A stretch of 64,000 bases of DNA from Thuidium tamariscinum. Lineage: Eukaryota > Streptophyta > Bryopsida > Hypnales > Thuidiaceae. The position numbers were made by a program, and so were the translations under genes. The notes below the pieces were generated by a model that had not been told where the DNA came from, did no database searches, and saw only the letters and a program-made list of their open reading frames with translations. Location of the stretch: NCBI GenBank assembly GCA_947034885.2, contig OX344753.2, forward strand, positions 2,976,001 to 3,040,000, given 5' to 3'. Shown here one piece after another: positions 34,527-46,479 of this stretch. Position 1 is the first letter of the stretch. Each line of letters begins with the position of its first letter.

Positions 34527-34935
34527 GAGCATCCCCACGCTTGCACGCCAAAGGGCTGAAAAATGATAATGTAGCATGTTTGCCCTATGAAACTGCCCCA
34601 TGCCAGGCACTCCAAACAAAAAGTTTAGCTAGCAAACACTTCAAAGTAACAATGTCATTGAACTTTTGTGTTTGTTCCTCGTAGCTCACTACATCTTGAT
34701 TTTCTCAATTCTGGCACACTCTCAGGGAATGTTCAGCCATTCAGAGCTCGGAGGACCAACACTTGGCCTGACATCTTTCACCTAGCTTCATAAAAGTAGT
34801 TTTTTGGCTTGGGAGACGTGTTTAGTGAGTGAATTAAGAGTGTAGGCATGGGGCATGAAGCACCTTCACTAGCCATCAGCCCATGTCAAACCCCATTTAG
34901 CACCCCTACTTGAGGGGTCTGGCATTGGGATGTTC
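34527..34935. mobile_element. Tourist/Harbinger-type MITE (409 bp)
   Basis: Left GAGCATCCCCACGCTTGC and right end (inverted) GAACATCCCAATGCC are flanked by TTA at 34524-34526 and 34936-34938. GAGCATCC-type ends are classical for plant PIF/Harbinger MITEs. No transposase coding. Confidence 0.82.
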
Positions 34936-35612
34936 TTAGGCCAATTTGGTAGAGAGTCAATTGATAGCTCTGTAATCGTTCCCTTTTTTAAAAAAAATTT
35001 AATTACATAGCACAGCCATTCTAGTACACTAAATATCAATAAGGTGTATCAATGTATATGGCTGTATAGAAGAGAAATATTTAAAAGTGAAACAATATAT
35101 ATTCATATATATTATCTTTTTAACTTTTAATATTCATATCTTCTTTTCTATGAACATCAGTAGATTACTCTAACCACTTGGGAAAAAAACCTTGAAGTTG
35201 AATCTAAAAAAGGAAAAAAAAAAAAAAAAAAGTCTTGATTCTAGTACATCCCTGCTAGAGCAAAGGCGTGATTTTATCCATGTCTTGTCACATACTAATT
35301 GCATTTTCTACATGAAAGAAGCAGCCTATAGCTTATCTAATTTTTGTCATAGCATCCGGTTTATCCCATTCACTTTAGGAAATTGAAGGAGTTTTTTAGT
35401 TTCTGCTATAAGCATCTTTGTCATAAGAGCAAGGAGGCAATATTTGCTAACCACTTGCCAACTCATGTAATTCCAGTAATGTCATTTTTACTACATGTAT
35501 ATGTTTATGTAGTAAATATTCAAGGCTATAACAATGACTTCCTATTTTTTTCCTTGAGACAAAAGACATTTCGGATGTAGAAGATGCATTACTACCCCAT
35601 TTTTTTTCCTTA

Positions 35613-36366
35613 GAACATCCCCACCGCATGGGTCAGAATTTGACTCAAAATCAGGCCCTTTGCAAGGCAAATGATTATGACCCATCTCGGCCGGAGTTGG
35701 GGAGCCCAACTACTGAACAGTGCAAACAACCCTCTAAATGATATTTTTATTTTTTTAAACAAATATTTCAGTTTATTTTGGCTTGAATTAAAACCCAAAA
35801 ACATTGGCTTTTTTTTTCCTTTGAGGTCTCACTCTCATTGCTTGAGGAGATCTCAAAATATTTTGAATTTGCAATGAATCGAGGCTCTCCAATCCTTGTG
35901 GGATATATGAATTTCAACTTGTTGGAATTAGAATTTTGAATTTTGAATTTTGAAACTCTCTTTTGTCCTACATGGAGTGGGACTCCTCCCTCCACTCCAA
36001 GAGGATATAGGGAGCTCTACTTCTCTTCAAAAATTCAAGCCAAGATGAATTTCATTTTTCATCTTTTTTAGGACAAGAAATGTCTCATTTTTTGTATATG
36101 AAACTGCTTGTAAGCATTTCATTTATAAGAAAAAATTGAAATTGGATGGTCAATAGGGGTCTGTACCTCGACATCAGGGTCAAAAGTATAGTCAAACTCC
36201 CTTCTGGGCCTTGGCTAAAACTCAGCATTTTCTCGTTTGCCCAGTAAATTTGGCCGCGCCTGGACATATTTTGAGTCCTATTTTGAATGCAATGGGATAC
36301 AGACGGTTGTCTGACTAGACCAAATACCCAATTTGAGTAATATTTTGAGCTGCAGTGGGGATGGTC
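35613..36366. mobile_element. Tourist/Harbinger-type MITE (754 bp)
   Basis: GAACATCCCCACCGCA and inverted GACCATCCCCACTGCA ends are flanked by TTA at 35610-35612 and 36367-36369. The centre has a GGAGTGGGACTCCTCCCTCC segment with self-complementary parts. No gene. Confidence 0.82.
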
Positions 36367-36526
36367 TTAAAGAAGGAATAAGATAACTAAGTATATCTCC
36401 TCCATTTTAGCATCAAAATATGCTAATACAATCAAAGGTTTAAGTTCTATCAAACATCAAAAAGTCATTGTGGAAGTAATGGAGTGCCTAGATGTTTAAA
36501 AAGCTTCTAGAGGATGTGGACCTCAC

Positions 36527-36586
36527 CTGTGCCCATCCCAAGAACAATAACAACCAAATGTAGTGTTAGTGAGGTGCAACGGGTGT
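36527..36586 (-). repeat. Exon-like duplicate (60 bp) with a premature stop
   Basis: AG/ACACCC opens 20 codons ending GWAQ (GGATGGGCACAG) before a consensus donor GTGAGG. Codon 7 is TAA. Length, frame and splice signals match the copy at 49835-49894, and similarity runs into the flanking intron-like sequence. Confidence 0.5.
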
Positions 36587-36639
36587 CTTCAGATCACAAC
36601 ACGTGTTATTGCTATCCCTAATTGTTATGTCGGACAGCG

Positions 36640-37300
36640 CAACATTGACATTGACTTTGTGCTACCACACTCTAGAAAGAAACACCTACAATTAGTGTAA
36701 ATTGGGCAACACATTGCGACAGATAGACGTTACGCGACGTCTAGTAGAGCCCTCGAGACGTCTCAAACAGTCAAAATCAAATTAACTTAAAAATAAATCA
36801 TCAAAAATTTAAAATTTTGACATATTTAAATTTGGTTTCAATTAAGTGTCTCAATTTTATGAATACATATTACATTCTAAATTTAGGATCATACTAATAA
36901 TAAAAAATTTATTTTTTTGAGCTACTAAAAATGGACTTTCGTGATGAGGTGTGACACCTTCGTAACAAGTTGTCACCTACGACATGCGACATCGCCATTC
37001 TATACAATACTCAAACCCAAAAATATGTCTGACAAGACAACCCTGTTGCTATCACAAGAAATAGTTCAAACATTTCAAAGGCAAGAAAATTCACATAGTA
37101 AGATTTCCATAGTAAAAAATATCCTTAAACCTGGTTGTTGTTATCTCATTGTGAAGCTGCCATGTTGTATCTCACTATTCATAGTGCTCAAATCACTCTC
37201 ACGCCCTGGTGTCGTGGAACAAAGCAATGCTAAAAAACAAGGAGGTTACAATACCCACATTTAATTTATCCCTGTATTTAGAGCTCCAGTCAGGAAAGAA
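36640..37300. other. Intergenic DNA
   Basis: No supported gene. The plus-strand frame at 36941-37264 lacks a recognisable domain. Confidence 0.35.
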
Positions 37301-37319
37301 TAAGAACATCCCTATTGGC

Positions 37320-39100
37320 TGTGCATATATGAGGCACTAGTAGGGGATGCTTGGCGTGGTGCATTTCTTTAGCCAACCACTGACAACTTCTCAGATTCAT
37401 GGGAAGACGGCTATGAGCCCCAAATTCGTCACTTTGGACTCACAGTTGGTTTTTTCATTTTTATAATAAAATATAGTGTATAAAATAGGGCAAAAAGCCC
37501 AAAAAAGAGTGTAAAACCAAAGTAGGCACATGACGTGCTAATATAATATTTGGTCGTATTTCTAGTGTTTTTATTCATTTAGGTTTAAATCTCGACTGTG
37601 AATAGGTTAAAAACCCCAATAATACACATCTTTTGTGTGAATTCTCAAAATAGCCTCGTCTACCTTGTATGTGACAATTATTGGCTAAAATTAGGTCCTA
37701 AGAATATAGGCAAGTCCTAAAGCTTAGTTCCTTGGATAGGTTTCATGTTTACAACTATTTCCTACATTTAGTAGAAACCCCAATTTTTAGCCTACGAGAT
37801 GGATTTTGTCACGAGGACTTTATGAAGGGAATCTATGGCTGGAGGACAATGTTCTTAGGTTAAAACCATGCTAAGAGATCAATGGCAAAGTCGCTTTGTC
37901 AAGATTCCTCTTTTTATGAAAGATTCCTCGGAGCTCGATAATTAAAGGATGGAGTGGGATTTATTTCTCCTTTGGCAATTGTGTAGAATCTAGATGTGGG
38001 CTTACACATCTTTTGTGGAATTTCATGGTAGGTTCCACAAAAAAATTTGGAGTTTTCTGATATTCAGAAGATGCCTTTCCGGACGGTCAACTGTTTCAAC
38101 CTTCAACGGGAAATTCATAGAAATTATCCAGATTGCGATAAATTCCCACTAAAAATTAGGATATCTTTTTTTATATTAATAAAGATCCCCAACAAGTTTC
38201 AAGACATTTTGATAGCGAAAAGTATCCGAATTAAAGAGTTCATCTCCAAATTGACAATTTTAAAATATTACGGAGGAATTGACTAGCGTTATGGGTGCAT
38301 ACGACATCGAAATGAGGCCCAACTTAGGTTTTTTTTACTCCTTCAAATTTACTAGACACCCTAAGCTAGTTACTTTTTATAAAAAAGTCAATCTCCAAAA
38401 GTTGGGTTTTTATCCTATTTGGTCGTTAATCTAACATTGGGTTTTGTTGAGTTTTTAGTGAATGAAATGGGGGAGGGAGGTCCCGTAAACTAAAAATGGA
38501 CTTTTGAAGCTAATGGTGCAATCCGTTTGTGATTTGGAGTCAAACTCCAAAAGTTCAAGTAGGTCCAGTGTAGAAAGTCAAAAATGGTTGGATTAGGATG
38601 AAAATTCTAGATGATAAGTTTACCACATGAAATTGAGAGGAGATGGGTGCCTTTGGAAGAGTATAAATGGGCATCCATTTTTCTTTCAATTCAACCTTTC
38701 AAACCATTTTGTAGTCAAAATTTTGGCACAATACACGTTGGTTTAATAATTTGGACTTTTTGACCAAGTTTGAACCAAAGTTGCAAATGTGTGTGTTTTG
38801 GAGCATTTCAAGCTCCCTTTTGGTGTATTTTTGAATTTTGAAGGACATTGGGGTCTCTTCAAGGTTTGCTAACTTCTTTTGTGTGTATTGAAAAGTTTTT
38901 TGTGAAGTTTTCTTGAGTTTGAAGTGTTTCTTCTACTAATCCTAGAGACCTTCCCCTTATGACTGACGATGCCGCTTAAGGGAGCCTATAGCAACTAACG
39001 TTTGGTGTATCTTGAGTTCCTCATTTGTTTTTATCGTTTGCCGTTAGTATTTGCTATAGTCGTATACTAACAACAATGTTTTTGTTTTTGTATTAAGTAT
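37320..39100. other. Non-coding DNA, nothing recognised
   Basis: Moderately AT-rich. The plus-strand frame at 38047-38286 has no family features. Confidence 0.35.
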
Positions 39101-39120
39101 TTTCTTTGTCCCATTTGGGA

Positions 39121-39290
39121 CGGCAAAGCTTTGACTTCGTGAAGTTTAGGTTGTTTATAGAAATATTTTTGATTTGAAAACCATGGCGAAGCTTTGACTT
39201 CTCATCATTTGAAGTTGTTTAGAATTTTGTGTTTTTCCTTCCTACAGCGAAGCTTTGAACTCAAGGGAAATTCTTGTGAATCCTTGTCCA
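39121..39290 (+). repeat. Three-copy tandem repeat, period about 62 bp
   Basis: GCRAAGCTTTGACTTC-type units start near 39123, 39186 and 39247. The first two also share GAAGTTTAGGTTGTTT / GAAGTTGTTTAG. Confidence 0.65.
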
Positions 39291-39366
39291 TTGTGGAGAA
39301 TACTAGTCTTCTTGGGTATTGGAGAGAGAGAGTTTTGTGTGGTTTGGAAGATTGTGCTTTGTATTT

Positions 39367-39476
39367 AAGGAAAAAACTTTGTGTTATAGAAGGAAGAGTT
39401 GGTTTGGAAGGTTGTATTGTGTTTTGTTTTGTTTTTTAAGGGAAAAAATTTGTGTTATAGAAGGGAGAATTGGTTT
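39367..39476 (+). repeat. Two-copy tandem repeat, period 71 bp
   Basis: AAGGAAAAAACTTTGTGTTA at 39367 recurs as AAGGGAAAAAATTTGTGTTA at 39438. Both continue TAGAAGG-AGA-TTGGTTT. Confidence 0.7.
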
Positions 39477-39737
39477 AGTATTTTTAATTAACAAAACAAT
39501 AAATATTTAAAAAAATTTAAATTTTAAAAAATAAAAAACTAACCAGCCAACAAGCTAGCCCGGCTACCAAAGCCAGCCAAGGCCCGAACTGCCAACAAGA
39601 TCTAGTAGGCAGGCCACCTCACTGGCAGGCAGGCAGCCTGGTTAGGTCGTGGTTAGGCTAGGGAGAGGGACTTAATTACCCCCTCCAAAATAACAATTCG
39701 ATTTTTATTTATTTATTTATTTTTTAAGTTTGTAGTA

Positions 39738-40010
39738 AAAGATAAAATAGAATAGGAGAGAAGAAGTAGAAGAAGGGAAGAGAAGAAGAGAGAGTGAGAA
39801 ATTAGAAAGAGGAAAAAGAAAAATAGAAGAAAATTAGAAGAAGGATAGAAGAGTTAGAAAAAAAAATAGAGAACTTAGAAAAGAGTGGAAGGAAATTTGG
39901 AGGATAAGAGGGAAAGTAGAGTAGAGAAGTGTTGATTTGAAGAGAAGAAGAGATTTGATGAGAATTTAGGAGAAAAATTAGAAGGAAAATTAGGGGGAGA
40001 ATTAGTAACA
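39738..40010 (+). repeat. Long purine-rich tract (about 270 bp)
   Basis: The plus strand is almost entirely A and G, rich in GAAGAAG, AGAGAG and GAAAATT words, with few pyrimidines other than scattered T. The minus strand is accordingly pyrimidine-rich. Confidence 0.8.
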
Positions 40011-40019
40011 TTAATTCTC

Positions 40020-41200
40020 AATTAGGAAGAAGGGTTTAGTAACTAGCTCACCAACTCTTTCACTCTTCTAGCCTACCTAGTGAGTTCTCAAACTCACGTA
40101 ATGAAGTTGTGAAGATGGAGTGAAGAGTGAGGAAGTTTATACTAAGGTTGAAGAAGGATTGAAGTAGATAGAGATTAGATCCAAAATCTTAGAAGTTCAA
40201 TTACAACCATTAGTTAAAGATAGAAAAATAATTGACTTGTAGGAGATAAGGGTCAATTATTTTAATAGCATTATTGTATCCCTTTTCAAAGTGTTGACTT
40301 ATAATACAATAATGTAATTGCAATAAAAGAAATAGGAAGGAAATAGGAATTAAACATACAAGCTATAAGAAAATTCTCATCTTTAAGTGATGAGTAAAAA
40401 TATCAAACAAGTTTCAATCATGAAAAACAAAGAAAATTAAGAACACATCTACAACAACATGCAAGTTCCTCCATTCATTGAGGTAAAAATCTAAAACATT
40501 TGTAACTTAAACAAGTTCAAAGTAGGACAACTTTATTACGAGATCCGAATTAGAAGTGTGATTCAGTAGTTGAAGATAAGATTTTTTTTCTCATATATAG
40601 AATAATAATAGCATAGGAATTTCTTTTAGCTTTTCTAAAAAAATATTAAACTTGAAATTTGGACTTAAAACGAGTAAGATAAGTCTGGATGAAGTTTAGA
40701 CATTGAAATGGATGAAATGTAGTTAGGAAAAGTAAAAGTACAAGAAATAGAGTAAATTTGATAAAAATAAAAAATAAAAACACTTTTAAGTGAAGAAATT
40801 TTTTAATTTTAGTTGATAAAGTGGTAGAAAATCATGGATGAAGTTTGAAGTACCGAATAGCAGTCAAACTTCATCCACTCATAACTTTTGCTAGGATAGT
40901 CCAAATGACTTGAGTCTTACCATTCTGAAATGAGTAGGAAATGATCTATAAGAACATGCATTGAACTTTAGTCTGAGCAATACTTGACTAGTAAATCATA
41001 GCGGCTTAATTATGAGGCCAAAAAAGCCATTAAAGACCTAATTTAGGATAAATTAAGGTTATTTTAACTTCTAAATACTTACAAACCATATAGAAGATCA
41101 ATTTATTGGAAGGCACAATGGATCAACACATGAACACTCAATCCAAGAGCTTAAAAATAAGAACCTAGTTGTATTCACTCGTTTGCTACGAGTGGATAAT
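40020..41200. other. Non-coding DNA, nothing recognised
   Basis: AT-rich, with no supported gene or repeat boundaries. Confidence 0.35.
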
Positions 41201-41283
41201 CGAGTGTTCACAACGGTCACCACACGCGGAGAAGGGAACACAACACGGGATTCAAAATGTCAGTGTGCCACGTCGTATGGATT

Positions 41284-41500
41284 GGTGGAGTAAACGCAAC
41301 CATTGTCAGGGTTGTTGACTGCGCCTTTTTTAGAAGGAAGGATAGTGCCTAGGCTTCCTTTAGCCCCCCAAACGAATGGAAGAACTGCTCCATTGTTTGT
41401 AAAGTGTGTTGTTTCAATTCCTTCTTCTTCAAGTGCTAGTTGTACAGATGTGAGTGAACATACAATTGTGTGCTTAGTTGTTTTTTATTCCATATTGAAG
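41284..41500 (-). other. Coding-like segment, unknown protein, strand uncertain
   Basis: On the minus strand an open frame of about 70 codons reads through TSVQLALEEEGIETTHF, NNGAVLPFVWGAKGSLG and NNPDNGCVYSTNPYDVAH to a stop. It has no ATG. On the plus strand an overlapping 84-codon frame starts at 41303. Composition is higher in G+C than the surroundings. It may be a captured gene fragment or a lost exon of Harbinger-2. I do not recognise either translation. Confidence 0.25.
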
Positions 41501-41559
41501 CAATGTCGTTTGTTTTGTTGGAAAGAATATTCGAAAAGGAGGGTTGTTGCTATTTAGAA

Positions 41560-42960
41560 GCATTGCTTTATGATTTGCTGGGAGAGTAGCAACTTATTCT
41601 TCACTCACTGAATTTGTTCATATAAAGTTTTATACCTGCGTCACAACAAAGACATTATAAACAAAACAAGTGATACTCATATGTGAAAAGTATTTCATGT
41701 TGTACGCATTTGAGAGTGAGATGAATTGGTCATTGCAAAGTGAAGCTTTCATTAGAATAATTACATACTAGAAGTGGTTTTGAGTACTCAGTGTTTCATA
41801 GACAGAAGGTAATTTGGTTTTGGTGGACTTTTAGCGCTGTGAACTGTAAAAAAAACAGATTTTCACTTTTAGTTTTATATGAAAGTTGTTAATTTTTATT
41901 CAAACAATTATGTCTTGAAACAAAACTTTTATTACTATACTATAATTGTCCAAAGTTGAAATTGTACTGAACCCTCATAACTATGATCATTTAGAAGATG
42001 AAGTTTACCCTCTAAATGTTTGAGGCACTTGAATTTGGTGTTTGCAAAACTTTTAAGTTAAATAGAATCTAATGAAGTTGACACTTTTTAGTAGTTCATG
42101 TTTTAGAAAACTTTTATTTTTACTCGATTGTTAGGATCAGAAATCCAATCTTCAAAATGATTAACTATGATTTCTTGATTCACGATTTTGTGCAACGGTA
42201 CCCATTGCTATCTTTATTTTCTCTAGTGTTCTGAGCTCTTTGAAATGAGTCAATGCACTAGATCTTGGAGTGAAAATCACTTTAGAAATTCTAAAACTAA
42301 AAATTCTTTAGTATATTCTAAGAAGCCATTAATTTTTGAAAATTATGCATATTAGGTACTTCCAACTCATGTTTTTTTGGTCACCAACTTCTTATATTTC
42401 ACTTGTAAATAGAGGATTCAAAAAATTCACATCACCATTGCTATTTTCATACCCTCATGATGCATGAAACATTATGATCTTTCAATCCATAAGTTATATT
42501 ATTTTATTTGTTATTGTAAGTGTTTTCAAACAAATCTAGTTTGCATTTGTATGATTCCATACTTCGGTATGTTATGCCTAAAAACATTCACTTCTTGTAC
42601 AAGAGCTTGCCGGTCTTGGGAATTTGTTACAAAAAGATCATACACCACCTAATGAATGCCATCACGGTCTTATTGAGTGCTCTTCACTTTTTAAGGTTTA
42701 GAATAATATATGTGTGTTAGTATAGTATTCATTAGTTCTAATAAATGTATATTAAAAGTTCTTCTTAGTACTTTCAATTATAGAAGAACTATTTTGGATC
42801 TTCTTTGACATGTTTCCTCATTGACATGTTTCCTCATTTATTCTTAAGAAAAAATTCATTGTATTTATTATTTGTTAGATTCACTAAAAGAGAGTCCACT
42901 CATATCAACACTGTAAGTACATTTGAGGCCTATATACAAGGCAACTCCTACATTGGCATT
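41560..42960. other. AT-rich DNA upstream of the second Harbinger transposase
   Basis: Short frames only (42464-42720, 42805-42996). No promoter element could be assigned. Confidence 0.35.
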
Positions 42961-42971
42961 GCATTGTACAC

Positions 42972-44267
42972 ATGGATGATTGGAGAAGAAGACTAGCTGC
43001 TCAACAACAAACTATATATGAAGATGACCAAATCAAGGACTTGATCTTCAATAGTTTCCTAGATGACATTTTCCAAGATTCCTTTCAAGCAACTACTAAT
43101 GTTGTTGGTGGATTAAGGCCTGGACGACATGGCAATTTTAACAGAGATCAAAGTGAAGGTCATGATCATTTATTTGTTGATTATTTCTCAGAGAACCTAA
43201 TGTATGGACCCGTCCAATTCCGATGCCGCTTTCAAATGCAACGATCACTTTTCTTGTATATTATGGATCGAGTGACAGCCCATGACCGATATTTCTTACA
43301 GAAATGAGATGCAGCTAAAAAACTTGGTCTATCACCACTACAGAAATGTACTACTGCTCTTCGAATTCTTGCATATAACATTAGTGTAGATGCCATAGAC
43401 AAATACTACAGACTAGCTAAATCCACTACTATGGAGGCAATGAAAAGATTTTGCAGTGTTGTACAAAAGGAGTTTGTTCCATATTATTTAAAGCAACCTA
43501 CCAGAGCTGATTTAGAGAAACAACTTACCTTAAATGCTAGATGTGGTTGGTCTGGCATGTTCGGCTCAATTGATTGCATATACTACGAGTGGATGAATCG
43601 TCCAATGATTTGGTAAGGAGATTATGGCAACAGAGATGGCACTAATTTCATAATTTTGGAAGTTATTGCTGACCAAGGACTACACATATGACATGGTTTT
43701 TTTGAAATGCTTGAAGCACACAATGACATCAATGTTTTGGATCGTAGCCCACTTGTGCAAAATATGTTCACTAATGAAGGCCATGATATGAAGTTTGTTG
43801 TCAATGGTATTTTCTACAACCGATACTATCTACTTGCTGATGGAATCTATCTGCCGTGGTCGTGCTTTGTTCAAACTATACATGCACCTGATAATCACAA
43901 AATTGCTCACTGTAAAGCAACAAGAGAGTGCTCACAAAGACGTTGAACGTTACTTTGGTGTATTGCAAGCAAGATTTGGTATCATACAAAATCCATATAG
44001 AGTTGCAAACAATAGAGCTTGGAATGCATTTCTGACATCATATTTACATGTTGCATTCTACACAACATGATTCTTCAAGATGAAGTAGAAGCAGGCCTAG
44101 ATTTGTCATTCAATGTTCCCCAAGCAATACATGTATGTCGAAATCTTGCATACATGGATATACTTACGACTACATTACAAATAGAAAATGAAGACACTCA
44201 TTACAGCTTGAGAGGAGACTTGGTAGAACACTTGTGGGCAGCAAAGGGTACAACACATGACGTTTAA
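42972..44267 (+). pseudogene. Harbinger-2 transposase (Plant_tran type), three stops and two frameshifts
   Basis: Starts MDDWRRRLAAQQQ and runs in one frame to about 43920, broken by stops at 43305, 43614 and about 43689. Conserved blocks are FQMQRSLFLYIMDRV, LAYNISVDAIDKYYRLAKST, GSIDCIYYEWMNRP (first catalytic D), HNDINVLDRSP (second D) and, after a frameshift, KDVERYFGVLQARFGII (E). A second shift precedes ILHNMILQDEVEA, and the frame ends with LRGDLVEHLWAAKG. This is the full order of a plant PIF/Harbinger nuclease, so the gene is complete in length but dead. Confidence 0.88.
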
Positions 44268-44879
44268 TTTCAGGTGATTTCATTTCTATTTCAATTACTT
44301 TGTGGCAGTCAAATAGAATTACTTATAAACAACATGCAACCTACTACATATAAATGCATGGTACATCCACATGATCAACTTCATAATGATGGAGCAAGTC
44401 AATAGATACTAGAATTATATATATTTGAAGTAGTCATGGAAATGCAAAGTTTATTACAATATAAACATATTCACTTTTTTATCTTCTAACTTAATCACTA
44501 TTGCTGTGAAAATAAAAGAAATTGCTATATCCTACAAAAGTACCCTCTCCCGCTGTTGAAGTGCAAAATCAATAGTAGTTGATAGGATTGAAGAAAAGTA
44601 AGCACTGAAGCTCATGATGCTCACAAAAAACAACCTCTGTACAGTCAATTTGTAAACCATTGAAGCCTTCATGCTAGAAATTAACAACGATTCCACCACT
44701 AAAAGAAGAATGTTGTTCTGCTCGGAGTTTACCACCCAAAATGAGCACTACTTGATTCTTGATAATGACCACACCTTTATACTATACAAGTTCAGAGAAA
44801 GTACAGGACAAACAACATCATAGGGAAGGGATGTATCCCACAGCACTCACTGTACATAGCAATCTTCATTTAAATCAAA

Positions 44880-46476
44880 CTAATTGTAGCCTTCATTGGG
44901 ATTGTCATGTGAATCGTCATGCGTTGCCGCTGACATGCCTTGGCTTCCGTAATCATTTTTTGTGTAGCATGTGTCTTCCTCTTGTGTAGCCTCTATAACA
45001 TTCGACATTTTTCTTCTCCACAAATGGCGAGTATTGTCAAATCCAATAAAAACATCACTGTCTAGTGCTTGGCGGTCTCTAATACTATGCTGGACTCCTC
45101 GTCCACTATCATCCTGTCTACTTGGAACAAAGTCAAGGAAACTCATATTCATATTCTGTTGGTTGCGTGTGAAGTGTTGCGAATTCTCATTGTCCTCATC
45201 CTGGAAGGATTCAAAGAATTCTACATTATCTTCAGTTTGAGCAACAAAAGAAGCGAGAACTACGAAGTTATTGTCATCTTCAACGGGATCGTAAGCAGTT
45301 TTAGAGCTTTCTCCTCTACAAAAATCCACATCTGCAGTGATAGAGAGCATGCAACAGCCATCAACAGCGGAAGCAAAAAGAAGGCCAGTGCAACTGCATT
45401 TTCAGTTTTTTTGACAATAAGACATGTGTGAATGACAATAATGAAACAAAAGCCAAAAAAAAGTTAATAGTGCAAAGGCATAGAAGTTTAGAACATTACC
45501 TTTATGAAGTTCTTGTGTTGCATGTCATAGAGAATTTCTTGGTGGTGACGCACTGAGAGCTTCCGCAAGTCAACGTTGAAACTGCTCAGCTGTCTTCACA
45601 AGAATCGGCGGAGGTGGTGGTTGAACTTCAGCTTCATCAAGACCTGCCAAACGTTTTCGTATTTTGAGCACTTCTTCTTTTTGCCTCAAGCGGAAGTACT
45701 CTTCAACCATTTCGAAAATGACTCCATCAGTTGAATGAGTCATGAGTATAAACAAGGCTTGATCAGCCATAACTTCAGTTTTCTTCAATGTAACATCAAC
45801 CATTGCCTGAGTAGCTTAAGCTTATGCTATACTACTACTTTCCTTTGATGTTGTGATGCGTCGCACCTTCTTGGCGACCTTTGAGCCTTCAAGTCAAGGT
45901 CGATTGGTAGTTGAGAATGTCCCTTCTCTGCCATCTATTGAATTCGGTGGCTTTGCAAAGGGTTCCAAGAAGTCGCTAATGCATCTTTTCTCTTTATGGG
46001 CATTGTGTTGGTTTTCTCCTGTGTGCAACCTATGTTCCATCTAGACACATCTTAACTAATTCCCACACATGTAAGTAAAGGAAGTTAGCTTTCTTCGAGG
46101 TTTTCAATCGATGCAGTTGAAGTGTTTTTCTTTGTAGGTCCGCAAGACTAGTGCCACTAATATCGAGGTTGATAACTTGTTGTAGGATAGATATGTACTT
46201 CGACACATCATGTTTTATAATGCTCCACTTCGAATCTAAGAATCTAGCAAGCCTAAAGTGGAGGGGGCGGCGATCATTGTAGTGTTTACCGATTCTCTTC
46301 CAATAGGGGCTACCTTTCTAACCATTTCCCACCACAACATCTTGAGAGATTTTGATGACACTCTGTACTAATTGACGTTCCTCTTCAGGTTGGAAGTTCT
46401 TGCCTTTCCTTGCCTTCTTTCTTTGTTGCCCGTGGGTGTTGCCTTCAAGTGCATTTGATTCTTCTCTAGTGCGTTC
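44880..46476 (-). pseudogene. Harbinger-2 SANT/Myb protein with NAM-associated-like C-terminus, decayed
   Basis: Read on the minus strand. Acceptor TTTTTTCCAACAG opens an exon at 46476: a basic stretch (QQRKKARKGKNF), then PEEERQLVQSVIKISQD, an in-frame TAG, YWKRIGKHYNDRRP and a long helix region (FLDSKWSIIKHDVSKYISIL). Further stops lie around 45810-46030. The C-terminal helical domain follows at 45803-45570 (MADQALFILMTHS, FEMVEEYFRLRQKEEVLKIR). An acidic exon follows at about 45330-44880 after a TCACTGCAG acceptor, ending HDNPNEGYN. It is convergent with the transposase at 42972-44267, as in Harbinger-1. Plus-strand frames here are shadows. Confidence 0.8.
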
Positions 46477-46479
46477 CTG

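Noticed and set aside
37843..37860. AATGTTC/TTA as right partner of the end at 37304
   Set aside because: Beyond GAACAT the inverted sequence does not match, and the duplication differs (TTA against TAA).
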